DNA of 64,000 bases from Dryobates pubescens (GCF_014839835.1 NC_071614.1:49809599-49873598), one strand, 5' to 3'; shown: positions 37,757 through 52,700, numbered from the stretch's first letter. Notes: generated by a model not told the origin, from the sequence alone. Numbers and translations are program-made.

Positions 37757-40700
37757 GTGAGCTCAGCCTGGGGTCTGCTCTGGGGAAGCCCTGGGCTTTG
37801 GCAGAGAGCATTCTGCTGCTGCTCTTGCTCAGAGCACCTCTGGGCTCCTGGGGGTCCCTGCTGACCCTGGAGCAGCCTGACCTCCGCTGAGGCAGAGGGA
37901 GGAGGTGGTGGGGGTGCTCTCCCTGCAGCAGCCAGGACTTTGAACGCTTGGTTTGTGGTTTCTGAAGAGGTGAGGCAGGGCAGCTCCAGGTGATTTGTTC
38001 TTCTGCTCTCAGTGACTTTCTGATGGTAACTGCTGCTTTTTGTTGCTCAGTCTGTAGATTCCAGCCTTGGAGGACTTTCCAGGTCCAGTACTGTGGCCAG
38101 TCTAGACACAGACTCCACCAAGAGCTCAGGTATGGCCTCAGAGTTCTAGCAGAGAACCACTGAGGCTGGAAAACACCTCCAAGACCACCAAGTCCAACAC
38201 CTCCATGGGCACTTGGCCATGTCCCAGGGGGCAGCTGCTGTGGGCAGGGTTAACTCTGTGGATGTTTGTCTGAAGCAGCAGGAGATGGGAAAGGTTAACA
38301 TTTGCCTGCTGAGGGGGAGGGAATCTGCAGGGCTGTGCTCAGCCATGCAGGCAGAGCTCTGGGCTGCTCAGGTGGCATTGTTGCCTCACCTGGGCTTCAA
38401 AGTGGTTTCCAAGCAAAGTGTCTGAGCAAGGGAAACTTGGTTGTGTTACCAACCTGATACACAGCACAGGGGTCACAGGAGCACAGGATGGGTTGGCTTG
38501 GAAGAGACTCAGAGCTCACCCAGCTCCAGCCCCCTGCCATGGGCAGGGACCCCTCCCCCCAGCCCAGGCTGCTCAGGGCCTCATCCAGCCTGGCCTGCAG
38601 CACCTCCAGGGAGGGGGCAGCCACAGCCTCCCTGGGCAGCCTGTTCAGGGCTCTCCAAGCCTGGCACAGGCTGCCCAGGGAGGTGGCTGAATGCCCTTCC
38701 CTGGAGGTGTTACAGGGAGGCAGAGCTGTGGTGCTGAGGGCCATGGCTTAGCCCCAGCCCTGGCAGAGCTGGAGCAGGGTTGGACTCCATGACCTTCAAA
38801 GTCTTTTCCACCCCAGCCCCTGGTGTGATTTGTGTCCTGTAACCCTGCTGTCACTCTGGCAGTGACTGCTGCCCTCACAAGGTTCCCTTTGCTCTGGAAC
38901 CATGGAAGCTGACTGCCCACCAGCTCCCAGCACATCAGACCCCTCACTGACCACAGGCAGCAGCAGCTTCTCCAGCTCTTCTGGTGCCAGCTTGTTCCTT
39001 CCAAACTGGGTGTGGGAGCAGCAGGTCTGCCTCCTGGATTGACAGGGCAATGCTGCCTTTCCCAAGGAACCCAGCACAGGGCTGTTCATGAGAGGGGAAT
39101 GAGCACACTCTGGGGTGGTGCAGTGCCAGGGTGAGCACACTCTGGGGTTAAGCAGAGGTCCCTGGTTTGCTTTTGTTGCAGGACAAAGCAACAGCAACTC
39201 TGACACCTGTGCAGAGTTCAGGGTGAAATATGTTGGTGCCATTGAGAAACTGAAGCACAGTGAGAGCAAAAGCCTTGAAGGGCCTCTGGACTTGATCAAC
39301 TACATAGATGTGGCACAGGTAGGGGGGACAGGGGGCACCAGCACCACAGCTGAAGCTGGGCTGTTTCTTTCACTTTGCCAGGTGACCTGAGAGCTGGCTG
39401 GGCAAGTTCCAGGCTCTGTAGCTGACTCCAGATAGCACTGAGACAGGAAGCTCAAAGGCTGTCAGCCACAGTTCCATCCTGCTGGAGGAGCTGCACCCAG
39501 AGAGGCCACCAAGAGGAGCAGAGGGCTGAGACCCTCCCCTGGGGGCACAGGCTGGGAGAGCTGGGGCTGTGCAGCCTGCAGAAGGGAAGGCTCCAGGGAG
39601 ACCTCAGAGCAGCTTCCAGGACCTGCAGGGCTCCAGGAGAGCTGGGGAGGGACTTGTGAACAGGGGCTGGGGGGTGACAGGATGAGGGACAATGGCTTGG
39701 AGCTGGGAGAAGGGAGATTGAGACTGGAGATGGGGAAGAAAATGCTGGCAGGGAGGCTGGGGAGACTCTGGCACAGGCTGCCCAGGGAGGCTGTGGCTGC
39801 CTCCTGCCTGGAGGTGTTCAGGGCCAGGCTGGATGAGGCCCTGAGCAGCCTGGGCTGGGGGGAGGGGTCCCTGCCCATGGCAGGGGGCTGGAGCTGGAGG
39901 ATCTTTGAGGTCTCTTCTAACCCAGCCCATTGTAGGATTCTGTGAGTGGCCTCTGAAGCACTGCCAGGCCTGGGGCAGCAGCCAGCTCTGCAGGAAGCCT
40001 GCTTGCAGTGCTTGGGTTGAGTGTTTGACCACCCTCCTGGTGGGGAAATGCTTCCCCAGCTCCAGTCTGAGCACCTGGGGGGAGGTGGGGCAGCGCAGGG
40101 GGGGAGCAGGGCTGGTGCTGCTGCTGCCCCCTGGGCTGGGGGGCACACAAACATTGTCTGCTGTGTATCTTGGTCCCTGGTGTTCTGCTGGCTGCACTAA
40201 AGGCTCTTGTTTGTTTCCCTCCAAAGCAAGATGGCAAGTTACCTTTTGTTCCAGGTGAAGAGGAGTTCATCATGGGGGTGTCCAAATATGGCATCAAAGT
40301 CTCCACCTCTGACCAGTATGTAAGTGCTGCCAGCAGAGGGGCTGGGGAGGGCTGGGAGCTGGAGGAGCTCACCTCTGACGGCACAGAAGGGCTTGGGTTG
40401 GATCCAGTTCCAAGCCCCTGCCCTGGGCAGGGACTCTCCCACCAGCCCAGGCTGCCCTGGGCCTCAAGGCAGCCAAACCATCAGCAAAGGTCTCCCAGCA
40501 GCACTGCCTCAGGGCAGGGCTCTGCAGTTCCCTGCTGCTGAGGCAGAGCAGCAGACAGGACGCAGCTGCCCTCTGCTTCCCATCCTGACGGCACCAAGGC
40601 TGGGAACAAAGCTGAGGTGGCCTGCAGGAGCACCCCAGGGGTGCTGGGGGCAGCTGTGCAGTGCTGTGTGGTCCCTGCTGCAGCCCATGCTGCACCACCA

Positions 40701-43700
40701 CATGCAGGGGGACAGCAGTGTGTGAGTGCAGGGGGACAGCAGTGTGTGGGTGCAGGGGGACAGCAGTGTGTGGGTGCAGGGGGACAGCAGTGTGTGAGTG
40801 CAGGGGGACAGCAGTGTGTGGGTGCAGGGGGACAGCAGTGTGTGGGTGCAGGGTTGCAAGAGGACAGCAGTGTGTGGGTGCAGGGGGACAGCAGTGTGTG
40901 GGTGCAGGGGTGCAGGGGGACAGCAGTGTGTGGGTGCAGGGTTGCAAGAGGACAGCAGTGTGTGGGTGCAGGGGTGCAGGGGGACAGCAGTGTGTGGGTG
41001 CAGGGTTGCAAGAGGACAGCAGTGTGTGGGTGCAGGGGGACAGCAGTGTGTGGGTGCAGGGGTGCAGGGGGACAGCAGTGTGTGGGTGCAGGGTTGCAAG
41101 AGGACAGCAGTGTGTGGGTGCAGGGGTGCAGGGGGACAGCAGTGTGTGAGTGCAGGCACACAGGGGCTGTGCAGGGCTGCAGTGTGTGAGTGCAGGCACA
41201 CAGGGGCTGTGCAGGGCTGCAGTGTGTGAGTGCAGGCACACAGGGGCTGTGCAGGGCTGCAGTGTGTGAGTGCAGGCACACAGGGGCTGTGCAGGGCTGC
41301 AGTGTGTGAGTGCAGGCCCACAGGGGCTGTGCAGGGGGACAGCAGTGTGTGAGTGCAGGCACACAGGGGCTGTGCAGGGCTGCAGTGTGTGAGTGCAGGC
41401 ACACAGGGGCTGTGCAGGGGGACAGCAGTGTGTGAGTGCAGGCACACAGGGGCTGTGCAGGGCTGCAGTGTGTGAGTGCAGGCACACAGGGGCTGTGCAG
41501 GGGGACAGCAGTGTGTGAGTGCAGGCACACAGGGGCTGTGCAGGGGGACAGCAGTGTGTGAGTGCAGGCACACAGGGGCTGTGCAGGGGGACAGCAGTGT
41601 GTGAGTGCAGGCACACAGGGGCTGTACAGGGCTGCAGTGTGTGAGTGCAGGCACACAGGGGCTGTGCAGGGCTGCAGTGTGTGAGTGCAGGCACACAGGG
41701 GCTGTGCAGGGCTGCAGTGTGTGAGTGCAGGCACACAGGGGCTGTGCAGGGCTGCAGTGTGTGAGTGCAGGCACACAGGGGCTGTGCAGGGCTGCAGTGT
41801 GTGAGTGCAGGCACACAGGGGCTGTGCAGGGCTGCAGTGTGTGAGTGCAGGCACACAGGGGCTGTGCAGGGGGACAGCAGTGTGTGAGTGCAGGCACACA
41901 GGGGCTGTGCAGGGCTGCAGTGTGTGAGTGCAGGCACACAGGGGCTGTGCAGGGCTGCAGTGTGTGAGTGCAGGCACACAGGGGCTGTGCAGGGCTGCAG
42001 TGTGTGAGTGCAGGCACACAGGGGCCGTGCAGGGCTGCAGTGTGTGAGTGCAGGCACACAGGGGCTGTGCAGGGCTGCAGTGTGTGCGTGCAGGCACACA
42101 GGGGCTGTGCAGGGCTGCAGTGTGTGAGTGCAGGCACACAGGGGCTGTGCAGGGCTGCAGTGTGTGAGTGCAGGCACACAGGGGCTGTGCAGGGCTGCAG
42201 TGTGTGAGTGCAGGCACACAGGGGCCGTGCAGGGCTGCAGTGTGTGAGTGCAGGCACACAGGGGCTGTGCAGGGCTGCAGTGTGTGAGTGCAGGCACACA
42301 GGGGCTGTGCAGGGCTGCAGTGTGTGAGTGCAGGCACTCAGGGGCTGTGCAGGGGGACAGCAGTGTGTGAGTGCAGGCACACAGGGGCTGTGCAGGGCTG
42401 CAGTGTGTGAGTGCAGGCACACAGGGGCCGTGCAGGGCTGCAGTGTGTGAGTGCAGGCACACAGGGGCTGTGCAGGGGGACAGCAGTGTGTGAGTGCAGG
42501 CACACAGGGGCTGTGCAGGGGGACAGCAGTGTGTGAGTGCAGGCACCCAGGGGCTGTGCAGGGCTGCAGTGTGTGAGTGCAGGCACACAGGGGCTGTGCA
42601 GGGCTGCAGTGTGTGAGTGCAGGCACACAGGGGCTGTGCAGGGCTGCAGTGTGTGAGTGCAGGCACACAGGGGCTGTGCAGGGGGACAGCAGTGTGTGAG
42701 TGCAGGCACACAGGGGCTGTGCAGGGGGACAGCAGTGTGTGAGTGCAGGCACACAGGGGCTGTGCAGGGGGACAGCAGTGTGTGAGTGCAGGCACACAGG
42801 GGCTGTGCAGGGCTGCAGTGTGTGAGTGCAGGCACACAGGGGCTGTGCAGGGCTGCAGTGTGTGAGTGCAGGCACACAGGGGCTGTGCAGGGCTGCAGTG
42901 TGTGAGTGCAGGCACACAGGGGCTGTGCAGGGGGACAGCAGTGTGTGAGTGCAGGCACACAGGGGCTGTGCAGGGCTGCAGTGTGTGAGTGCAGGCACAC
43001 AGGGGCCGTGCAGGGCTGCAGTGTGTGAGTGCAGGCACACAGGGGCTGTGCAGGGCTGCAGTGTGTGAGTGCAGGCACACAGGGGCTGTGCAGGGGGACA
43101 GCAGTGTGTGAGTGCAGGCACACAGGGGCTGTGCAGGGGGACAGCAGTGTGTGAGTGCAGGCACACAGGGGCTGTGCAGGGGGACAGCAGTGTGTGAGTG
43201 CAGGCACACAGGGGCTGTGCAGGGCTGCAGTGTGTGAGTGCAGGCACACAGGGGCTGTGCAGGGCTGCAGTGTGTGAGTGCAGGCACACAGGGGCTGTGC
43301 AGGGCTGCAGTGTGTGAGTGCAGGCACACAGGGGCTGTGCAGGGCTGCAGTGTGTGAGTGCAGGCACACAGGGGCTGTGCAGGGCTGCAGTGTGTGAGTG
43401 CAGGCACACAGGGGCTGTGCAGGGCTGCAGTGTGTGAGTGCAGGCACACAGGGGCTGTGCAGGGGGACAGCAGTGTGTGAGTGCAGGCACACAGGGGCCG
43501 TGCAGGGCTGCAGTGTGTGAGTGCAGGCACACAGGGGCTGTGCAGGGGGACAGCAGTGTGTGAGTGCAGGCACACAGGGGCTGTGCAGGGGGACAGCAGT
43601 GTGTGAGTGCAGGCACACAGGGGCCGTGCAGGGGGACAGCAGTGTGTGAGTGCAGGCACACAGGGGCTGTGCAGGGCTGCAGTGTGTGAGTGCAGGCACA

Positions 43701-46700
43701 CAGGGGCCGTGCAGGGCTGCAGTGTGTGAGTGCAGGCACACAGGGGCTGTGCAGGGCTGCAGTGTGTGAGTGCAGGCACACAGGGGCTGTGCAGGGCTGC
43801 AGTGTGTGAGTGCAGGCACACAGGGGCGGTGCAGGGCTGCAGTGTGTGAGTGCAGGCACACAGGGGCTGTGCAGGGCTGCAGTGTGTGAGTGCAGGCACA
43901 CAGGGGCTGTGCAGGGGGACAGCAGTGTGTGAGTGCAGGCACACAGGGGCTGTGCAGGGCTGCAGTGTGTGAGTGCAGGCACACAGGGGCTGTGCAGGGG
44001 GACAGCAGTGTGTGAGTGCAGGCACACTGGGGCTGTGCAGGGGGACAGCAGTGTGTGAGTGGCAGGCACACAGGGGCTGTGCAGGGGACAGCAGTGTGTG
44101 AGTGCAGGCACACAGGGGCTGTGCAGGGCCTGCAGTGTGTGAGTGCAGGCACCAGGGGCTGTGCAGGGGGGATAGCAGTGGTGTGAGTGCAGGCACACAG
44201 GGGCCGTGCAGGGCTGCAGTGTGTGAGTGCAGGCACACAGGGGCTTGTGCAAGGGGGACAGCAGTGTGTGAGTGCAGGCACACAGGGCTGTGCAGGGCTG
44301 CAGTGTGTGAGTGCAGGCACACAGGGGCTGTGCAGGGCTGCAGTGTGTGAGTGCAGGCACACAGGGGCTGTGCAGGGCTGCAGTGTGTGAGTGCAGGCAC
44401 ACAGGGGCTGTGCAGGGGGACAGCAGTGTGTGAGTGCAGGCACACAGGGGCTGTGCAGGGCTGCAGTGTGTGAGTGCAGGCACACAGGGGCTGTGCAGGG
44501 GCTGCAGGTGTGTGAGTGCAGGCACACAGGGGCTGTGCAGGGGGACAGCAGTGTGTGAGTGCAGGCACACAGGGGCTGTGCAGGGGGACAGAAGTGTGTG
44601 AGTGCAGGCACACAGGGGCTGTGCAGGGCTGCAGTGTGTGAGTGCAGGCACACAGGGGCTGTGCAGGGGGACAGCAGTGTGTGAGTGGCAGGCACACAGG
44701 GGCTGTGCAGGGCTGCAGTGTGTGAGTGCAGGCACACAGGGGCTGTGGCAGGGCTGCAGTGTGTGAGTGCAGGCACACAGGGGCTGTGCAGGGCTGCAGT
44801 GTGTGAGTGCAGGCACACAGGGGCTGTGCAGGGCTGCAGTGTGTGAGTGCAGGCACACAGGGGCTGTGCAGGGCTGCAGTGTGTGAGTGCAGGCACACAG
44901 GGGCTGTGCAGGGGGACAGCAGTGTGTGAGTGCAGGCACACAGGGGCTGTGCAGGGGGACAGCCAGTGTGTGAGTGCAGGCACACAGGGGCTGTGCAGGG
45001 CTGCAGTGTGTGAGTGCAGGCACACAGGGGCTGTGCAGGGGGACAGCAGTGTGTGAGTGCAGGCACACAGGGGCCGTGCAGGGCTGCAGTGTGTGAGTGC
45101 AGGCACACAGGGGCTGTGCAGGGGGATAGCAGTGTGTGAGTGCAGGCACACAGGGGCTGTGCAGGGGGACAGCAGTGTGTGAGTGCAGGCACACAGGGGC
45201 TGTGCAGGGGGACAGCAGTGTGTGAGTGCAGGCACACAGGGGCTGTGCAGGGCTGCAGTGTGTGAGTGCAGGCACACAGGGGCTGTGCAGGGCTGCAGTG
45301 TGTGAGTGCAGGCACACAGGGGCTGTGCAGGGCTGCAGTGTGTGAGTGCAGGCACACAGGGGCTGTGCAGGGCTGCAGTGTGTGAGTGCAGGCACACAGG
45401 GGCCGTGCAGGGCTGCAGTGTGTGAGTGCAGGCACACAGGGGCTGTGCAGGGCTGCAGTGTGTGAGTGCAGGCACACAGGGGCCGTGCAGGGCTGCAGTG
45501 TGTGAGTGCAGGCACACAGGGGCTGTGCAGGGCTGCAGTGTGTGAGTGCAGGCACACAGGGGCTGTGCAGGGGGACAGCAGTGTGTGAGTGCAGGCACAC
45601 AGGGGCTGTGCAGGGCTGCAGTGTGTGAGTGCAGGCACACAGGGGCCGTGCAGGGCTGCAGTGTGTGAGTGCAGGCACACAGGGGCTGTGCAGGGCTGCA
45701 GTGTGTGAGTGCAGGCACACAGGGGCCGTGCAGGGCTGCAGTGTGTGAGTGCAGGCACACAGGGGCTGTGCAGGGCTGCAGTGTGTGAGTGCAGGCACAC
45801 AGGGGCCGTGCAGGGGGACAGCAGTGTGTGAGTGCAGGCACACAGGGGCTGTGCAGGGCTGCAGTGTGTGAGTGCAGGCACACAGGGGCCGTGCAGGGGG
45901 ACAGCAGTGTGTGAGTGCAGGCACACAGGGGCTGTGCAGGGCTGCAGTGTGTGAGTGCAGGCACACAGGGGCTGTGCAGGGCTGCAGTGTGTGAGTGCAG
46001 GCACACAGGGGCCGTGCAGGGCTGCAGTGTGTGAGTGCAGGCACACAGGGGCTGTGCAGGGGGACAGCAGTGTGTGAGTGCAGGCACACAGGGGCTGTGC
46101 AGGGCTGCAGTGTGTGAGTGCAGGCACACAGGGGCGGTGCAGGGGGACAGCAGTGTGTGAGTGCAGGCACACAGGGGCTGTGCAGGGCTGCAGTGTGTGA
46201 GTGCAGGCACACAGGGGCTGTGCAGGGGGACAGCAGTGTGTGAGTGCAGGCACACAGGGGCTGTGCAGGGCTGCAGTGTGTGAGTGCAGGCACACAGGGG
46301 CCGTGCAGGGCTGCAGTGTGTGAGTGCAGGCACACAGGGGCCGTGCAGGGCTGCAGTGTGTGAGTGCAGGCACACAGGGGCTGTGCAGGGCTGCAGTGTG
46401 TGAGTGCAGGCACACAGGGGCTGTGCAGGGCTGCAGTGTGTGAGTGCAGGCACACAGGGGCCGTGCAGGGCTGCAGTGTGTGAGTGCAGGCACACAGGGG
46501 CCTGTGCAGGGCTGCAGTGTGTGAGTGCAGGCACACAGGGGCTGTGCAGGGCTTGCAGTGTGTGAGTGCAGGCACACAGGGGCTGTGCAGGGGGACAGCA
46601 GTGTGTGAGTGCAGGCACACAGGGGCTGTGCAGGGCTGCAGTGTGTGAGTGCAGGCACACAGGGGCTGTGCAGGGCTGCAGTGTGTGAGTGCAGGCACAC

Positions 46701-49700
46701 AGGGGCATGTGCAGGGCTGCAGTGTGTGAGTAGGCAGGCACACAGGGGCTGTGCAGGGCTGCAGTGTGTGAGTGCAGGCACACAGGGGCTGTGCAGGGGG
46801 ACAGCAGTGTGTGAGTGCAGGCACACAGGGGCTGTCAGGGCTGCAGTGTGTGAGTGCAGGCACACAGGGGCTGTGCAGGGGCTGCAGTGTGTGAGTGCAG
46901 GCACACAGGGGCTGTGCAGGGCTGCAAGTGTGTGAGTGCAGGCACACAGGGGCTGTGCAGGGGGACAGCAGTGTGTGAGTGCAGGCACACAGGGGCTGTG
47001 CAGGGGCAGCAGTGTGTGAGTGCAGGCACACAGGGGATGTGCAGGGCTGCAGTGTGTGAGTGCAGGCACACAGGGGCTGTGCAGGGCTGCAGTGTGTGAG
47101 TGCAGTGCACACAGGGGCTGTGCAGGGCTGCAGTGTGTGAGTGCAGGCACACAGGGGCTGTGCAGGGGGACAGCAGTGTGTGAGTGCAGGCACACAGGGG
47201 CTGTGCCAGGGGCAGCAGTGTGTGAGTGCAGGCACACAGGGGCTGTGCAGGGCTGCAGTGTGTGAGTGCAGGCACACAGGGGCTGTGCAGGGGCTGCAGT
47301 GTGGTGAGTGCAGGCACACAGGGGCTGTGCAGGGCTGCAGTGTGTGAGTGCAGGCACACAGGGGCTGTGCAGGGCTGCAGTGTGTGAGTGCAGGCACACA
47401 GGGGCTGTGCAGGGCCGCTTGCAGTGTGTGAGTGCAGGCACACAGGGGCTGTGCAGGGCTGCAGTGTGGAGTGCAGGCACACAGGGGCTGTGCAGGGCTG
47501 CAGTGTGTGAGTGCAGGCACACAGGGGCTGTGCAGGGGGACAGCAGTGTGTGAGTGCAGGCACACAGGGGCTGTGCAGGGCTGCAGTGTGTGAGTGCAGG
47601 CACACAGGGGCCGTGCAGGGCTGCAGTGTGTGAGTGCAGGCACACAGGGGCTGTGCAGGGCTGCAGTGTGTGAGTGCAGGCACACAGGGGCCGTGCAGGG
47701 GGACAGCAGTGTGTGAGTGCAGGCACACAGGGGCTGTGCAGGGGGACAGCAGTGTGTGAGTGCAGGCACACAGGGGCTGTGCAGGGGGACAGCAGTGTGT
47801 GAGTGCAGGCACACAGGGGCTGTGCAGGGCTGCAGTGTGTGAGTGCAGGCACACTGGGGCTGTGCAGGGGGACAGCAGTGTGTGAGTGCAGGCACACAGG
47901 GGCTGTGCAGGGCTGCAGTGTGTGAGTGCAGGCACACAGGGGCTGTGCAGGGCTGCAGTGTGTGAGTGCAGGCACGCAGGGGCTGTGCAGGGGGACAGCA
48001 GTGTGTGAGTGCAGGCACACAGGGGCTGTGCAGGGCTGCAGTGTGTGAGTGCAGGCACACAGGGGCTGTGCAGGGGGACAGCAGTGTGTGAGTGCAGGCA
48101 CACAGGGGCAGGTGCAGGGCTGCAGTGTGTGAGTGCAGGCACACAGGGGCTGTGCAGGGCTGCAGTGTGTGAGTGCAGGCACACAGGGGCTGTGCAGGGG
48201 GACATGCAGTGTGTGAGTGCAGGCACACAGGGGGCTGTGCAGGGGGACTAGCAGTGTGTGAGTGCAGGCACACAGGGGCTGTGCAGGGGCTGCAGTGTGT
48301 GAGTGCAGGCACACAGGGGCTGTGCAGGGCTGCAGTGTGTGAGTGCAGGCACACAGGGGCTGTGCAGGGCTGCAGTGTGTGAGTGCAGGCACACAGGGGC
48401 TGTGCAGGGCTGCAGTGGTGTGAGTGCAGGCACACAGGGGCTGTGCAGGGCTGCAGTGTGTGAGTGCAGGCACACAGGGGCTGTGCAGGGCTGCAGTGTG
48501 TGAGTGCAGGCACACAGGGGCCTGTGAATGGGCTGCAGTGTGTGAGTGCAGGCACACAGGGGCTGTGCAGGGCTGCAGTGTGTGAGTGCAGGCACACAGG
48601 GGCTGTGGCAGGGCTGCAGTGTGTGAGTGCAGGCACACCAGGGGCTGTGCAGGGCTGCAGTGTGTGAGTGCAGGCACACAGGGGCTGTGCAGGGGGACAG
48701 CAGTGTGTGAGTGCAGGCACACAGGGGCTGTGCAGGGGGACCGCAGTGTGTGAGTGCAGGCACACAGGGGCTGTGCAGGGCTGCAGTGTGTGAGTGCAGG
48801 CACACAGGGGCTGTGCAGGGCTGCAGTGTGTGAGTGCAGGCACACAGGGGCTGTGCAGGGCTGCAGTGTGTGAGTGCAGGCACACAGGGGCCGTGCAGGG
48901 CTGCAGTGTGTGAGTGCAGGCACACAGGGGCTGTGCAGGGCTGCAGTGTGTGAGTGCAGGCACACAGGGGCTGTGCAGGGCTGCAGTGTGTGAGTGCAGG
49001 CACACAGGGGCCGTGCAGGGCTGCAGTGTGTGAGTGCAGGCACACAGGGGCTGTGCAGGGGGACAGCAGTGTGTGAGTGCAGGCACACAGGGGCTGTGCA
49101 GGGGGACAGCAGTGTGTGAGTGCAGGCACACAGGGGCGGTGCAGGGGGACAGCAGTGTGTGAGTGCAGGCACACAGGGGCTGTGCAGGGCTGCAGTGTGT
49201 GAGTGCAGGCACACAGGGGCTGTGCAGGGCTGCAGTGTGTGAGTGCAGGCACACAGGGGCTGTGCAGGGCTGCAGTGTGTGAGTGCAGGCACACAGGGGC
49301 TGTGCAGGGCTGCAGTGTGTGAGTGCAGGCACACAGGGGCTGTGCAGGGGGACAGCAGTGTGTGAGTGCAGGCACACAGGGGCTGTGCAGGGCTGCAGTG
49401 TGTGAGTGCAGGCACACAGGGGCTGTGCAGGGCTGCAGTGTGTGAGTGCAGGCACACAGGGGCTGTGCAGGGCTGCAGTGTGTGAGTGCAGGCACACAGG
49501 GGCTGTGCAGGGCTGCAGTGTGTGAGTGCAGGCACACAGGGGCTGTGCAGGGGGACAGCAGTGTGTGAGTGCAGGCACACAGGGGCTGTGCAGGGCTGCA
49601 GTGTGTGAGTGCAGGCACACAGGGGCTGTGCAGGGCTGCAGTGTGTGAGTGCAGGCACACAGGGGCTGTGCAGGGGGACAGCAGTGTGTGAGTGCAGGCA

Positions 49701-52700
49701 CACAGGGGCTGTGCAGGGCTGCAGTGTGTGAGTGCAGGCACACAGGGGCTGTGCAGGGGGACAGCAGTGTGTGAGTGCAGGCACACAGGGGCTGTGCAGG
49801 GGGACAGCAGTGTGTGAGTGCAGGCACACAGGGGCTGTGCAGGGCTGCAGTGTGTGAGTGCAGGCACACAGGGGCTGTGCAGGGCTGCAGTGTGTGAGTG
49901 CAGGCACACAGGGGCTGTGCAGGGCTGCAGTGTGTGAGTGCAGGCACACAGGGGCTGTGCAGGGGGACAGCAGTGTGTGAGTGCAGGCACACAGGGGCTG
50001 TGCAGGGCTGCAGTGTGTGAGTGCAGGCACACAGGGGCTGTGCAGGGCTGCAGTGTGTGAGTGCAGGCACACAGGGGCTGTGCAGGGGGACAGCAGTGTG
50101 TGAGTGCAGGCACACAGGGGCTGTGCAGGGCTGCAGTGTGTGAGTGCAGGCACACAGGGGCTGTGCAGGGCTGCAGTGTGTGAGTGCAGGCACACAGGGG
50201 CTGTGCAGGGCTGCAGTGTGTGAGTGCAGGCACACAGGGGCTGTGCAGGGCTGCAGTGTGTGAGTGCAGGCACACAGGGGCTGTGCAGGGGGACAGCAGT
50301 GTGTGAGTGCAGGCACACAGGGGCCGTGCAGGGCTGCAGTGTGTGAGTGCAGGCACACAGGGGCTGTGCAGGGGGACAGCAGTGTGTGAGTGCAGGCACA
50401 CAGGGGCTGTGCAGGGCTGCAGTGTGTGAGTGCAGGCACACAGGGGCTGTGCAGGGCTGCAGTGTGTGAGTGCAGGCACACAGGGGCTGTGCAGGGCTGC
50501 AGTGTGTGAGTGCAGGCACACAGGGGCTGTGCAGGGGGACTAGTCAGTGTTGTGAGTGCAGGCACACAGGGGGCTGTGCAGGGGCTGCAGTGTGTGAGTG
50601 CAGGCACACAGGGGCTGTGCAGGGCTGCAAGTGTGTGAGTGCAGGCACACAGGGCCGTGCAGGGCTGCAGTGTGTGAGTGCAGGCACACAGGGGCCGTGC
50701 AGGGCTGCAGTGTGTGAGTGCAGGCCACAGGGGCTGTGCAGGGCTGCAGTGTGTGAGTGCAGGCACACAGGGGCTGTGCAGGGGGACAGCAGTGTGTGAA
50801 GTGCAGGCACACAGGGGCTGTGCAGGGCCTAGCAGTGTGTGAGTGCAGGCACACAGGGGCCGGTGCAGGGGCATGCAGTGTGTGAGTGCAGGCACACAGG
50901 GGCTGTGCAGGGGCTGCAGGTGGTGAGTGCAGGCACACAGGGGCCGTGCAGGGGACAGCAGTGTGTGAGTGCAGGCACACAGGGGGCCTGTGCAGGGGAC
51001 AGGCAGTGTGTGAGTGCAGGCACACAGGGGCTGTGCAGGGCTGCAGTGTGTGAGTGCAGGCACACAGGGGCTGTGCAGGGCTGCAGTGTGTGAGTGCAGG
51101 CACACAGGGGCTGTGCAGGGCTGCAGTGTGTGAGTGCAGGCACACAGGGGCTGTGCAGGGCTGCAGTGTGTGAGTGCAGGCACACAGGGGCTGTGCAGGG
51201 CTGCAGTGTGTGAGTGCAGGCACACAGGGGCTGTGCAGGGCTGCAGTGTGTGAGTGCAGGCACACAGGGGCTGTGCAGGGCTGCAGTGTGTGAGTGCAGG
51301 CACACAGGGGCTGTGCAGGGCTGCAGTGTGTGAGTGCAGGCACACAGGGGCTGTGCAGGGCTGCAGTGCGTGAGTGCAGGCACACAGGGGCTGTGCAGGG
51401 CTGCAGTGTGTGAGTGCAGGCACACAGGGGCTGTGCAGGGGGACAGCAGTGTGTGAGTGCAGGCACACAGGGGCTGTGCCGGGCTGCAGTGTGTGCGTGC
51501 AGGCACACAGGGGCTGTGCAGGGCTGCAGTGTGTGAGTGCAGGCACACAGGGGCTGTGCAGGGCTGCAGTGTGTGAGTGCAGGCACACAGGGGCTGTGCA
51601 GGGCTGCAGTGTGTGAGTGCAGGCACACAGGGGCTGTGCAGGGCTGCAGTGTGTGAGTGCAGGCACACAGGGGCCGTGCAGGGCTGCAGTGTGTGAGTGC
51701 AGGCACACAGGGGCTGTGCAGGGCAGCAGTGTGTGAGTGCAGGCACACAGGGGCTGTGCAGGGCTGCAGTGTGTGAGTGCAGGCACACAGGGGCTGTACA
51801 GGGGGACAGCAGTGTGTGAGTGCAGGCACACAGGGGCTGTGCAGGGCTGCAGTGTGTGAGTGCAGGCACACAGGGGCTGTGCAGGGCTGCAGTGTGTGAG
51901 TGCAGGCACACAGGGGCTGTGCAGGGCTGCAGTGTGTGAGTGCAGGCACACAGGGGCTGTGCAGGGCTGCAGTGTGTGAGTGCAGGCACACAGGGGCTGT
52001 GCAGGGGGACAGCAGTGTGTGAGTGCAGGCACACAGGGGCTGTGCAGGGCTGCAGTGTGTGAGTGCAGGCACACAGGGGCTGTGCAGGGGGACAGCAGTG
52101 TGTGAGTGCAGGCACACAGGGGCTGTGCAGGGGGACAGCAGTGTGTGAGTGCAGGCACACAGGGGCTGTGCAGGGGGACAGCAGTGTGTGAGTGCAGGCA
52201 CACAGGGGCTGTGCAGGGCTGCAGTGTGTGAGTGCAGGCACACAGGGGCCGTGCAGGGCTGCAGTGTGTGAGTGCAGGCACACAGGGGCTGTGCAGGGCT
52301 GCAGTGTGTGAGTGCAGGCACACAGGGGCTGTGCAGGGCTGCAGTGTGTGAGGGCAGGCACACAGGGGCTGTGCAGGGGGACAGCAGTGTGTGAGTGCAG
52401 GCACACAGGGGCTGTGCAGGGGGACAGCAGTGTGTGAGTGCAGGCACACAGGGGCTGTGCAGGGGGACAGCAGTGTGTGAGTGCAGGCACACAGGGGCTG
52501 TGCAGGGGGACAGCAGTGTGTGAGTGCAGGCACACAGGGGCTGTGCAGTGCTGCAGTGTGTTGAGTGCAGGCACACAGGGGCCTGTGCAGGGCTGCAGTG
52601 TGTGAGTGCAGGCACACAGGGGCTGTGCAGGGCTGCAGTGTGTGAGTGCAGGCACACAGGGGCTGTGCAGGGCTGCAGTGTGTGAGTGCAGGCACACAGG

